Origin: Haliclystus octoradiatus
Lineage: Eukaryota > Cnidaria > Staurozoa > Stauromedusae > Haliclystidae
Direction of reading: 5' to 3'
Assembly: GCA_916610825.1 (NCBI GenBank)
Contig: OU744449.1
Location: 26,209,732-26,273,731, forward strand
DNA: 64,000 nucleotides
Part shown: positions 48,818-59,758 of the stretch, piece by piece
How positions within the stretch are numbered: position 1 is the stretch's first letter
How the letters are laid out: each line of letters opens with the position of its first letter
Position numbers and translations under genes: made by a program
The notes under the pieces: model-generated
The model's input: the letters and a program-made list of their open reading frames with translations, nothing else
The model's database searches: none
Told to the model about the DNA's origin: nothing

Positions 48818-49040
48818 TTGGAAGGGGGATGTTGTGTAATGTAATTTCTAATAATCAAGCTGTTCTGTCTTGTATATGCGAAGTTGTAATTCTATGTGTA
48901 ATTGACGTCATCACCCTATGTAATTCCTGTAATCTATCTATGTGTGTGTAATTTGAATAGTAAATCAGTTCCAGTTTGAACTTCGTTGTGTTCGCTGGGA
49001 CTCAATGTCACTATAGCAAAGTCAGCTATAGCTATACGAC
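48818..49040 (+). repeat. LTR-retrotransposon 3' end fragment (polypurine tract and LTR)
   Basis: TTGGAAGGGGGA followed by TGTTGTGTAATG is a typical polypurine tract and LTR start at 48830. The right limit is set by the start of the satellite and is approximate. The preceding 450 bp may be the decayed end of a polyprotein, but no domain can be read. Confidence 0.5.
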
Positions 49041-50152
49041 AATTATAATTATTAAGCTTGCTATCGGCAATTTAGCTTCTGGTGCTGCCAAATCAACACC
49101 AAAATTTCGAAAACGAGGTTATAATCATCCAAACTCTACGAATTTGGTATCAAAAGTTTGATCACGCCCTGATCATTACTGATCAAAACTTTGTTTTCCA
49201 TAATTATAATTATTGAGCGTGCAATCGGCAATTTAGCTTCTGGTGCGGCGAAATCAACACCGAAATTTCGAAAACGAGGTAATAATCATCCGAACTCTAC
49301 GAATTTGGTATCAAAAGTTTGATCATGCCCTGCTCATTACTGATCAAAATGTTTTTTTCTCTAATTATAATTATTAAGCGTATAATCGGCAATTTAGATT
49401 CTGGTGCGGCCAAATCAACACCAAAATTTCGAAAACGAGGTTATAATCATCCGAACTCTACGAATTTGGTATCAAAAGTTTGATCATGCCCTGATCATTA
49501 CTGATCAAATTTTTTTTTCGCTAATTATAATTATTAAGCGTGCAATCGGCAATTTAGCTTCTGGTGCTGCCAAATTAACACCAAAATTTCGAAAACGAGG
49601 TTATAATCATCTGAACTCTACGAATTTGGTATCAAAAGTTTGATCATGCCCTGATCATTACTGATCAAAATTTTTTTACGCTAATTATAATTATTAAGCG
49701 TGCAATCGGCAATTTAGCTTCTGGTGCGGCCAAATCAACACCAAAATTTCGAAAACGAGGTTATAATCATCCGAACTCTACGAATTTGGTATCAAAAGTT
49801 TGATCATGTCCTGATCATTACTGATCAAAATGTTTTTCGCTAATTATAATTATTAAGCGTGCAATCGGCAATTTAGCTTCTGGTGCTGCCAAATCAACAC
49901 CAAAATTTCAAAAACGAGGTTATAATCATCCGAACTCTACGAATTTGGTATCAAAAGTTTGATCATGCCCTGATCATTACTGATCAAATTTTTTTTTCGC
50001 TAATTATAATTATTAAGCGTGCAATCGGCAATTTAGCTTCTGGTGCTGCCAAATCAACACCAAAATTTCGAAAACGAGGTTATAATCATCCGAACTCTAC
50101 TAATTTTGTATCAAAAGTTTGATGACGCCTTGATCATTACTGATCAAAACTT
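49041..50152. repeat. Inner 160-bp satellite array, seven units
   Basis: Units of about 160 bp: AATTATAATTATTAAGCGTG, CAATCGGCAATTTAGCTTCT, AAATCAACACCAAAATTTCG, AAAACGAGGTTATAATCATC, TTTGGTATCAAAAGTTTGAT, then three TGATCA-type palindromes about 12 bp apart. Overlapping 79-codon ORFs run through the units because the unit length plus indels leaves one frame open, not because of coding function. Confidence 0.9.
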
Positions 50153-50612
50153 CCCGCTAAACACATTACGTCGTTTCGGATCCGGAACGACGTCGGAAAT
50201 ATTCGGTCGGAAAGACGAAGTACTGTGGACACTACAATACGTAATTCCGACCAAATTTTCTGACCAGTTCCGACTAATTTCAGGCCAAATTTAGACGCAT
50301 TTCTGTCAAAATTTCGACCAAAATGATAAATTTCAGATCAAATTTCGACCAAATTCCGTTCAAGTTCAGACTAACTCCGAACAAAATGTGTACGGCTACC
50401 GTCATTACGGATATCCAAGCCCGTTCCTCAGAAGTAGCATCAATAAGCCTCGTTTTGGTGACAAATAAGATTGATTTTTATAAATAAAGCAACAAAATGT
50501 AGACAATATGCAATAGATTAGAAAAAAATAATGTGAAAAACCAATCAATTACTAATAATGGTAATTGAATTATATGATAATATATAAAAATGTTCTGTAT
50601 GAATCATATATA

Positions 50613-51904
50613 CAGTCACACTTCCAAAAATGTCCTCGCATTTCTCTAGAGACTATACATCATTTTGCATCTCTGCTATCACTTATCACTTATCATTTAT
50701 ATACATAATACTGTCCGCTGTTTATATATCACAATATTTCTATATTTCTGTGTCTGTCTGCGACTTATGTACGTCTGACTGGCGATATAATACGGATAAT
50801 CTGTTGTCGGGAAATTATGCAAACATTTGTGTCGAGATAACCGTGTACAGTAACAAATTTGTTATATGAAAAGTATGGGTCTATGACGTTGTTTTAAAAT
50901 AATATACTCCATCTGATATTTTATTTGGTATCATTGCATTAAAAAATTCAGAGATTTTGAAAAATTTCATAGGTCGATAATCTAGCGGGCAGCCAAATCG
51001 AATTCAAATTGAAATCCCCAGAACAAAAATATTTTGCTTTGAATTTAAGAGCTGCGTGTAAATTGTTTGAACAAGTGAAACTTGAAACTGAATCAGTTTT
51101 ATGATAATTAAAACAATACGAAATACTGAATTACATTGAATTACCAGTATAACTAGGCCAGAAAAAATATATTTTGAAATTAAAGAAACGTAGACCTATT
51201 TCATGTAGTGTTGATATCAGCAATACATATAGCGCGGCACAAACGCTATGAAATCAAAGAGACTTTTAATTTATTAATGAAACAAAATACCGTTCATTAC
51301 TTTTCTCAAAATCGAGATACAAAACATTTCACTTTTAAAAAGGCTATTTTGATATATAATTTGTGAGAACACTGAGCAAACAATCTGTTTTGAAATGAAT
51401 AATCTATCGCGGGGCATAAAACAAATTAACTTGCAAGAATTTTCAAAATGACGTTGGCGTTCGACTAATTCGAAAAATATTCGAAGTTCGAATAGATTAT
51501 CTGTCTACAGTATAAAATTATAGAGTTTAGAATTAATCAAGGCATTGCACAAAAGTATTTCTATAATTTATTATTTAATATAAAAATATGAATCATTTGG
51601 TTTTGAGCAGGCAGGCATTTATTTTCAGATTTTGCTTCCATAATTAACGAAGGAATTGTAAGCATCGATTAAAATTAAAATTTCATTTTGTTGGCTTGCT
51701 ATAAAAATAAGACACAGTATGTTACTACAGTTTCGAGAATAAAAATAGTGGTGTCTTGTTATTATCGTTGATCAACATTTAATAAAGTTAATTTCATGTA
51801 TATCAAATTCAACAAAGTTAAATTGAATTGAGCGTATGATTTGTGAAAAATAATAATAATTATAATATTTTCAGCGTTCAGCGTATAATATTTTTGAGTA
51901 TCAA
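50613..51904. other. Unassigned non-coding sequence
   Basis: AT-rich, no supported gene. The last section (TAATATTTTTGAGTATCAA) resembles the sequence just before the other hammerhead motifs, so a fragment of a Penelope-like 3' end may begin near 51880. Confidence 0.4.
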
Positions 51905-51944
51905 CTGTCTGATGATCGCACACTGCGTGAAACTATAGTAACAG
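51905..51944 (+). ncRNA. Hammerhead ribozyme motif (HHR 2)
   Basis: Stem I CTGT/ACAG, core CTGATGA (51909-51915), stem II CGCA-CAC-TGCG with a T-T pair at its base, core GAA, short stem III ACT/AGT, cleavage expected after A51940. It is followed after about 45 nt by (TAA)n. The T-T at the first stem II position, where G-C is usual, may weaken it. Confidence 0.72.
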
Positions 51945-51986
51945 AAATTAAGAATGTGTTTTCTCTGACTCAGTCACCATCCTTAT

Positions 51987-52379
<393 letters not shown>

Positions 52380-52453
52380 TTTATCTTTATCTAATAGCAG
52401 ATAATATAGGGCTCTATGTCTTCATTTGACAGAGCGGTAAATAATAATAATAC

Positions 52454-53290
52454 ATGGCGAAAGAGTCAAAGAATACACATTCTTTACTGTTACTCAAGTT
52501 TCACGCTTTTCACAGCGATCTTCAGACAGATTTTTTACTCAATGAAAAATATACATGATATCTACGTTCTATGGTCAACTCTCCGTAATGCTGCTTTCTA
52601 ATGTTTAATTAATACAATGCTATTGTTATTGCTATTGTTAATACAAGTGGTGGAAAAATGTGATGGTTTCCTTTATTCTCAGTAAATGATTATTTATTAT
52701 GTTTTTGATTTATTAAAATTGGACAGGTAATATTTATTTTCGTGACGACATTTAGATATTAATTCAGTTTTTTTGTTTATTATTGGTTCCTCTGCGCATA
52801 TAATATGATATTTTTCTAAGAGGCATAAATGGCATTTTTTCGAGATGTTGTTGTATGCTTTTGCATTAGCGATGGCTGACCATTCGATTTTGTATGTGAT
52901 GTTTTTGTCTTTTAAATCCCAAACGTGTTTGGATAGTTGTGTGCTAGTGTTGTATTTTCTGTGTTTAAGTGTTGCCTTGTGTTGCGTGTAGCGTTGTTTG
53001 AACGTGCCTTCCGTCAACCCAATGTAGCTCTGTCCTTCTTGGTCAAATGGAGTAGTGACGTTTGCTTTATAGATAATACTTTTCATTTGGCATTTGTTGT
53101 TGAAAGGGCATAAGTTTTTGTATCTACAGTTGCATTGGTTGGTGTTAGTTGTGGTGTTTGTTGTCGAATTGATTATTTTATTGTTATGGCTCTTTAGGAT
53201 TGAATTCATGTTATTTGTGCAACTATAGCTGACTTTGATTGTGTTGAGATTGAAAATCTTGTTTAATTTGTTCGATTTTGGGAAGTGTTT
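52454..53290. repeat. Left arm of an 837-bp inverted duplication (PLE 3' half)
   Basis: Inverse copy of 54409-55245, with only a handful of differences (two amino-acid changes across 170 shared codons). It contains the PLE stop codon, 3' UTR and hammerhead. Confidence 0.9.
52487..52529 (-). ncRNA. Hammerhead ribozyme motif in the PLE 3' UTR (HHR 3)
   Basis: On the minus strand: stem I CTGT/ACAG, core CTGAAGA, stem II with CGC/GCG, GAA, short stem III ACT/AGT. It lies about 170 nt after the PLE stop codon, in the same sense as the PLE ORF. Same sequence as HHR 4 because it is in the inverted arm. Confidence 0.75.
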
Positions 53291-54421
53291 TTTTATTAAG
53301 TTAAGGAACGTACAACCGATGTTAGTTTTCACGCTCTTGTTGTAGGGTGGATTGAACCATATGGCTTTTCTTGATCGGCATTTTCTACTGTTGTTTAATG
53401 GTGTTTCTCGTGGATTGTATTTTAGGTGCGTATCGTGTCCGCTTTTTCTCAAAGCGTCAGCGTATGGTTCTTTACTGTTCTCGAATATTGTGGAGTTAGT
53501 GGATAAATCAGATAGTCTTTGATTAATAGCTGTTGGTATTTGTTTTAGTATATTTGGCGGGTGGTTGGAGTTGATGTTAATGTATAATGGTTGGTCGTTA
53601 GGCTTTCGATATGGCTGGTATGTGTCAGTGTTCAAGTTAAATGTTAGGTCTAAGAAGTCAATTACCTTTAAGTTTGATTTTGTCGTTATATTTAGTCCAA
53701 TGTCTTTGAATTGTTTGATTATTTTCTTTCGGAGTCTTTCTGCCTGTGTGCCTGATTTATTCTTCAGGATTGCGATACCGTCGTCTCTGTAGAGCCCTAC
53801 GTTCCCGTTCCCGAAAATGCTGCTTATTTTTTGTAAGATGAATAATCCGACCAGTTCACACACCTCAGCGCCGTCATAGCTGCCCATAGTGACATCAAAT
53901 AGGCTGTTGCTGTTCTTTTTCACCCATACTGAGTCGTTATTAAATAGTACTGATTTCCTGGAGTGCATTATGATTTTTTCGTCTATTTCGGAAATTTGTG
54001 TGAGGTTTCTCGCGAAATTTATAGATTCTTTGAGGAGTTTTTCGGATATAGAAGGGTAAAAATTTTCTATATCGAAAACTAGAAAAGATAATTTGTGTTT
54101 GTCTTTTAAATTTTCAAACCATTTGATTACGGAGAAAGAATTTTTCCATTGGTTGGCATTTGATTTTGATTTGATGTCGATTACAATTTTTTCGATTATT
54201 TTTTTGCTTACAATTCCGACCTCACTTTTTGCAGGGTTAATTAGTCGGCAGGTAGGGTTATGTTGAAAGTTGTCCTTATGGTCTTTGATGGTGATAAAAG
54301 CCTTTTGCTGGGCGATTCTCTCCGTTCGCTTGTCAATCCTTAGTTCTTTCGTAATCTCTTTTGCCTCTCTGTTGATCTTGTTCACTGTAGCTTCATTAGT
54401 TTTCTTGTAAACACTTCCCAA
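52697..54421 (-). CDS. Penelope-like retroelement protein: RT and C-terminal GIY-YIG endonuclease, N-terminally truncated
   Basis: 574 codons, opening at a non-ATG codon right at the inverted-arm junction. The RT part carries AFITIKDHKDNF, CRLINPAKSEVGIVSK, FLVFDIENFYPSI, DVTMGSYDGAEVCELVG and the active site GLYRDDGIAI (YRDDG as in PLEs), then IDFLDLTFNL and NSNHPPNILKQIP. The last 120 residues are a GIY-YIG domain (SYIGLTEGTFKQRYTQHK) preceded by a CCHH-like CNCRYKNLCPF segment. PLE proteins usually begin 100-200 residues further upstream, so the N-terminal part is missing. It should copy element RNA at nicked DNA. The frame is otherwise undamaged, suggesting fairly recent insertion. Confidence 0.87.
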   Translation of the reverse strand: MGSVYKKTNEATVNKINREAKEITKELRIDKRTERIAQQKAFITIKDHKDNFQHNPTCRLINPAKSEVGIVSKKIIEKIVIDIKSKSNANQWKNSFSVIKWFENLKDKHKLSFLVFDIENFYPSISEKLLKESINFARNLTQISEIDEKIIMHSRKSVLFNNDSVWVKKNSNSLFDVTMGSYDGAEVCELVGLFILQKISSIFGNGNVGLYRDDGIAILKNKSGTQAERLRKKIIKQFKDIGLNITTKSNLKVIDFLDLTFNLNTDTYQPYRKPNDQPLYININSNHPPNILKQIPTAINQRLSDLSTNSTIFENSKEPYADALRKSGHDTHLKYNPRETPLNNSRKCRSRKAIWFNPPYNKSVKTNIGCTFLNLIKKHFPKSNKLNKIFNLNTIKVSYSCTNNMNSILKSHNNKIINSTTNTTTNTNQCNCRYKNLCPFNNKCQMKSIIYKANVTTPFDQEGQSYIGLTEGTFKQRYTQHKATLKHRKYNTSTQLSKHVWDLKDKNITYKIEWSAIANAKAYNNISKKCHLCLLEKYHIICAEEPIINKKTELISKCRHENKYYLSNFNKSKT

Positions 54422-54489
54422 AATCGAACAAATTAAACAAGATTTTCAATCTCAACACAATCAAAGTCAGCTATAGTTGCACAAATAAC

Positions 54490-55002
54490 ATGAATTCAAT
54501 CCTAAAGAGCCATAACAATAAAATAATCAATTCGACAACAAACACCACAACTAACACCAACCAATGCAACTGTAGATACAAAAACTTATGCCCTTTCAAC
54601 AACAAATGCCAAATGAAAAGTATTATCTATAAAGCAAACGTCACTACTCCATTTGACCAAGAAGGACAGAGCTACATTGGGTTGACGGAAGGCACGTTCA
54701 AACAACGCTACACGCAACACAAGGCAACACTTAAACACAGAAAATACAACACTAGCACACAAATATCCAAACACGTTTGGGATTTAAAAGACAAAAACAT
54801 CACATACAAAATCGAATGGTCAGCCATCGCTAATGCAAAAGCATACAACAGCATCTCGAAAAAATGCCATTTATGCCTCTTAGAAAAATATCATATTATA
54901 TGCGCAGAGGAACCAATAATAAACAAAAAAACTGAATTAATATCTAAATGTCGTCACGAAAATAAATATTACCTGTCCAATTTTAATAAATCAAAAACAT
55001 AA
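54490..55002 (+). pseudogene. 5'-truncated PLE fragment: GIY-YIG end only
   Basis: 170 codons identical to the end of the minus-strand PLE except for two residues (IsK for LsK, and SIS for NIS). It contains the GIY-YIG motif but no RT. It is a partial inverted copy, an arrangement well known for PLEs. Confidence 0.88.
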
Positions 55003-55169
55003 TAAATAATCATTTACTGAGAATAAAGGAAACCATCACATTTTTCCACCACTTGTATTAACAATAGCAATAACAATAGCATTGTATTAATTAAACAATA
55101 GAAAGCAGCATTACGGAGAGTTGACCATAGAACGTAGATATCATGTATATTTTTCATTGAGTAAAAAAT

Positions 55170-55212
55170 CTGTCTGAAGATCGCTGTGAAAAGCGTGAAA
55201 CTTGAGTAACAG
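55170..55212 (+). ncRNA. Hammerhead ribozyme motif in the PLE 3' UTR (HHR 4)
   Basis: Stem I CTGT (55170-55173) with ACAG (55209-55212), core CTGAAGA (55174-55180), stem II CGC/GCG with a T-T at its base and a loop of eight, GAA (55197-55199), short stem III ACT/AGT, cleavage after A55208. Located 168 nt after the fragment's stop codon and about 43 nt before (TAA)n. Confidence 0.75.
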
Positions 55213-55253
55213 TAAAGAATGTGTATTCTTTGACTCTTTCGCCATATATTATT

Positions 55254-55947
<694 letters not shown>

Positions 55948-56277
55948 TTAATGACAATAATTATATTATACATGGGAACCTTCATATTACTTTATGCAAT
56001 AATTATGCTGCACTTCGCATACAAATATTGGGGGCGAAGTGCAGTACGTAATTCAGCAATGCAATTTATGTTTAACCATTGTAATTCATCCAACAAGGTG
56101 TCCATTTTATCGTACTTATTTTTCCTTACTGTCAACTTTTGAAGCCAAGTTTTGAATACTGACTTGAATTTTATGTAATGCAGTTTTTTTACAAGTTGAC
56201 ATTACATCTATAGCATATATATGCTTGGTCGAAACGTTGTGCAAACTTAGTTGTGTTGTTATTTTGTACCAAAATTA
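55948..56277. other. Duplicate of the gene A 3' flank fragment, then non-coding
   Basis: 55955-56045 copies 45293-45390 with a short deletion (GCTGGGG lost). Beyond that nothing is supported. Confidence 0.6.
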
Positions 56278-58011
56278 TCACCAAGAAGATTCTGATAAAT
56301 ATTTCCTTTGCTTGGCAATAGCAGACAATTTGTATGCTGCTGTTCTGATGCTCTGATTGAGATGCTTTTTGAAGCTCATTTCAGCTAGATTTCGGGCTTG
56401 TTTAACATATGATATCGCACTATCATTTATTTTTAACTCAGGGAGCGGAGTATTCTGAACTTTTTTGTGGCCAATTGCCATGATGTTTGTCTTTTTGGGA
56501 TCTTCTTTGAAATTATATTTTGTATGATTGAGAGTGAGCCTGCAATTTTGGGATTATAATTATAGTATAATAGTATAGTATTTGTGTATCGTCCGCAAAT
56601 TGTCCAACAGTTCCATTGGATATCACATTAGGGATGTCATTTACATGAATTAGAAATAATTGGGGACAGAGGATGGAGCCCTGTGGTACACCAAACGTTA
56701 ATACAATTTCATCATATACGGTTAAATATGATCTCATCCATGAAACAGCATTGTCACCTATTCCAAAAAGTTTAAGTTTGTGTAGCAAAATGTCGTGTTG
56801 TAAGCTATCGAATGCTTTTGATAAATCCATAAGAAGTAAAAGCGATAATTCATTCTTGTCCATGGTTTTAAGTATCTTCTCTGTAATATTTAGTAAAGCT
56901 GTGATGGTTGATCGTCCAAGTTGAAAACCGTGTTGATGACGGCTAAGAAATGGTGAACTGAATGGATACAGTTGGAGATATGCTATTCTTTCAAGCAGTT
57001 TAGACAGGACAGTAGTGATGACAACGTAAGTCGTCGATGTTGGTCAGGTGTAATTGTTGCTGCTGGTGTTTTAGGAATGGGAGAAATTACTGTGTATTTG
57101 AAGTTGATGGAAAAATTGATAACATTAAGGATAGATTTATGATTTTCGTTAGTGGTTCTACGATTGCGTGCAGAGCAGATTTAATAATGTAGCCGTTCAG
57201 ACCGTCATTTCCAGTTGATTTCTAGTTTTGTAGCATGGTAACAGCTTTTATTCTATCAATATTTGTTATTGGTGTAAATTGGAATGATTGAATTACTGGT
57301 TCTATTTTGGAATAATTTGGAGCGGTATGAGTTTTATGTTTGATGTTTTCTCCTACTTCACTGAAAAATTTGTTGATGCTGTTTAATTTTCTTTTGTTGT
57401 GTCACAAACACATTCTTTGAATTTTGATTGATTGTAATTAATCTTTGATTCTTTTAATTTGTAATTCATTTGGTTTCTAAATACATGGTATCTATTCCAG
57501 TCTTGTCGATGCTTCGTTTTCATTACATTATATCTCATTTTGTTTCGTTTTTTCAATTCATTTCTCAATTCAATTGTGACCAATGATGGATAATTTGGAT
57601 GTAAGGAAATTATTTTCTCAGGAGCATGTTTATTCAATGTTTTTTGTAACAGGCTTTGTAGAAGCATCGATGCTTTATCTATTTCTTCATTATTTATAGC
57701 TGTATTTAACTCTTGTGTGTCTGTATTAAGAAATTATTCACAAAAAGCTGCTTTAAATATATATGATCTTATTAATTGTTTTCAGAGTTTCGTTAAATTT
57801 GTTGATGATAAATAAAATGTTGTTAGTAGGCCAAAATGATCAGAGTTGTAAACATGTGTTGGTATACATAAATCAAGTTGGTAACTAATATCTGCAGATG
57901 ATATGAAGTAATGCGTTTGCGTCTGATGTTGAGAGAACGCAAATCAAATTGAGAAATTAGATCTAATAATGCAAGATTGGAAGAAGAACTCTTCAAATAG
58001 TTTATGTTCAA
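56278..58011 (-). pseudogene. Decayed non-LTR retrotransposon (LINE), endonuclease end and reverse transcriptase
   Basis: Read on the minus strand from right to left: NINYLKSSSSNLALLDLISQ (end of an APE-type endonuclease), a linker with NKHAPEKII and LRNELKKRNKMR, ITGNDGLNGYI, GRSTITALLNITEKI, LLLMDLSKAFDSLQHDIL, FGVPQGSILCPQLFLIHVNDIP and FADDTQILY, then a C-terminal HKKVQNTPLP segment. Frameshifts, stops and an internal deletion break it everywhere. The motifs point to the Jockey/CR1/L2 side of LINEs; the clade is not certain. The 3' end and tail are not defined. Confidence 0.8.
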
Positions 58012-59758
58012 ATTGCCTCTAACAATAAAGTTGCAATAACGCTCAGATAGAATTTCCAGAGTGTACAGATATGAAAAGATGTTATTTCCAAATTTAATTG
58101 CAGGAAGTATACCATATACACGAAGTACCGATAGTAATAATACTGTACTTAATTAATTCTTAATTGTTATTTTAGTTTAACTAATATATTATTCTTTTTA
58201 TAACTTGTAAATATATAAAGCCTACTAGTATTTTACAAAGAAAGACCTTTCGCAATATAAACAGGCTTGATTCTGAATATTTACTTTAGAAAAGGTTACC
58301 AGGCAAGTGAAAATTAGGCAAACTCCACCACCCTATGTGATTACGTCAGACCTTTCGCACACATGAAAACAGAATTCATGGGAAAAAACAGTTCTTTTAC
58401 ATCAAATTAATAAGAAGAGCTTGGCAGAAAAACTGGTAACCTTATCAGGCTTTGATTGCACGACCATGGATCTGCTTCACACGACGCTGTCTCCGCACGA
58501 TCTTACAAACCAAAATTCCGTCACGTGACTCGAGGTCACAATCCGTCACATGTCAACGGACACGCACGTATTCAGGAATGAGCAACGAATTTTAATTAGA
58601 AGTTCCTCTAGCCCGTATGTTGCGACTCTCAGTTTTATCGAGCATGACATGGGGTAGAGGCTCTCGCCTAAGTGCAGATGTTTCTACAGTATTCCTATCT
58701 ACTACACTCAGAAAAGCTGGAGGACACTAGGGAAATTTGAAAGCACTTGCCTCGAAGACTCAAACCCTGGAGTCGTGTCTTCCAACTTTCCTCTTGTAGT
58801 ATAAATATGAATACAAACACGGTAATGTACCATAACCCTTTAATCAGGGACTGTTGAAGACAAAATAAATCAAACTCTGCAAGTCGTCATTACCAATGAT
58901 ATCACAAGTATGGTTTTGTCGGCATTATAAAAACAATGTGATGTATGACTCTGATTGGCAAAGTTTTGGGTACAATAAGGGAAGCATATTTATATTTGAC
59001 TGAAGTAAATATAAATACAATTATGCAAACACACTGTATTTGTGCTGACCGATAGATTTCTACACGAGAAGAAAATAGAAAAAACGTACATTGTTTTCAT
59101 ATGTTTGTGTTAGAGAAAAAAAATGATGGGAATACTTTGAATAAATACTTGCCCAATTATAAATATTCAGCTGTCTGAGTAAAACTTTATAGAGTTTTTT
59201 CACTGGTACACCAATAAATTGCAGGAAAATTATTATGTGAAGAAAAGATTGTTGATCACGGTGGTGTATTTTAAAAATATCGTTGCAGCAGTGTATATTT
59301 CAAATTACTGTTATGGAATATCAACATGGCTGATATCAAAAAGCCCTATTATCCGCTGTTTACAGCTTTACAAATAAAACTCTATTTTTATTGACATCAT
59401 TTTGAAGAATTTTAAAGAAACGGAATACTTTATTACTTTAATTGAATCGGTTGTCTAAAACGAGATGTTTAAATTATAATCTTCATCCCATAGACTTAAC
59501 TATATAAACCAACTTGATCATTTTCTTAACCGTTTTTGAAGTTTCTCTAGATTTCAATTACGCCAACGCTAAAGCCTTGTTAGTGACCTAATTAAAAAAT
59601 CGATTTTTCTTACAAAATTCAATCTATTTTCTAAAACTATTTATAGCTAGTTGGGTTTTGAAAGTACAGCTTGCATGCGATAGTAGCGCTAAACCTATAA
59701 ATAAGGCAGAATATATACTCATAAAGTTCTTGTATAAGCAGTTCAATTACATGCTAAG
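58012..59758. other. Non-coding interval with a solo MITE fragment
   Basis: No gene. At about 58591-58670 an 80-bp stretch is the inverse of part of the MITE at 2036-2110 (shared AACTGAGAGTCGC and GGGCTAGAGGAA in inverse form). Confidence 0.55.

Larger units (their letters stand above)
47913..50612. mobile_element. 2.7-kb element with 460-bp inverted ends enclosing an LTR fragment and satellite array
   Basis: 47913-48372 and 50153-50612 are inverse copies of equal length with few differences. Outer ends read TATATATGATTCATACAG; inner ends read CACATTACGTCGTTTCGG and inverse. The arms contain repeated TTGGTCGAAATTT-like words. No target duplication longer than TA was seen. The interior contains a retrotransposon-like 3' end and seven satellite units of the same family found just outside. 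Could be a foldback element or the product of an inverted duplication. Confidence 0.75.
54409..55245. repeat. Right arm of the 837-bp inverted duplication
   Basis: Inverse of 52454-53290. The two arms flank about 1.1 kb of the PLE ORF, so the transcript could fold back on itself. Confidence 0.9.

Noticed and set aside
49404..50294. Family of similar 79-83 codon ORFs
   Set aside because: They follow the 160-bp satellite period and start at arbitrary points in it; no coding signature.
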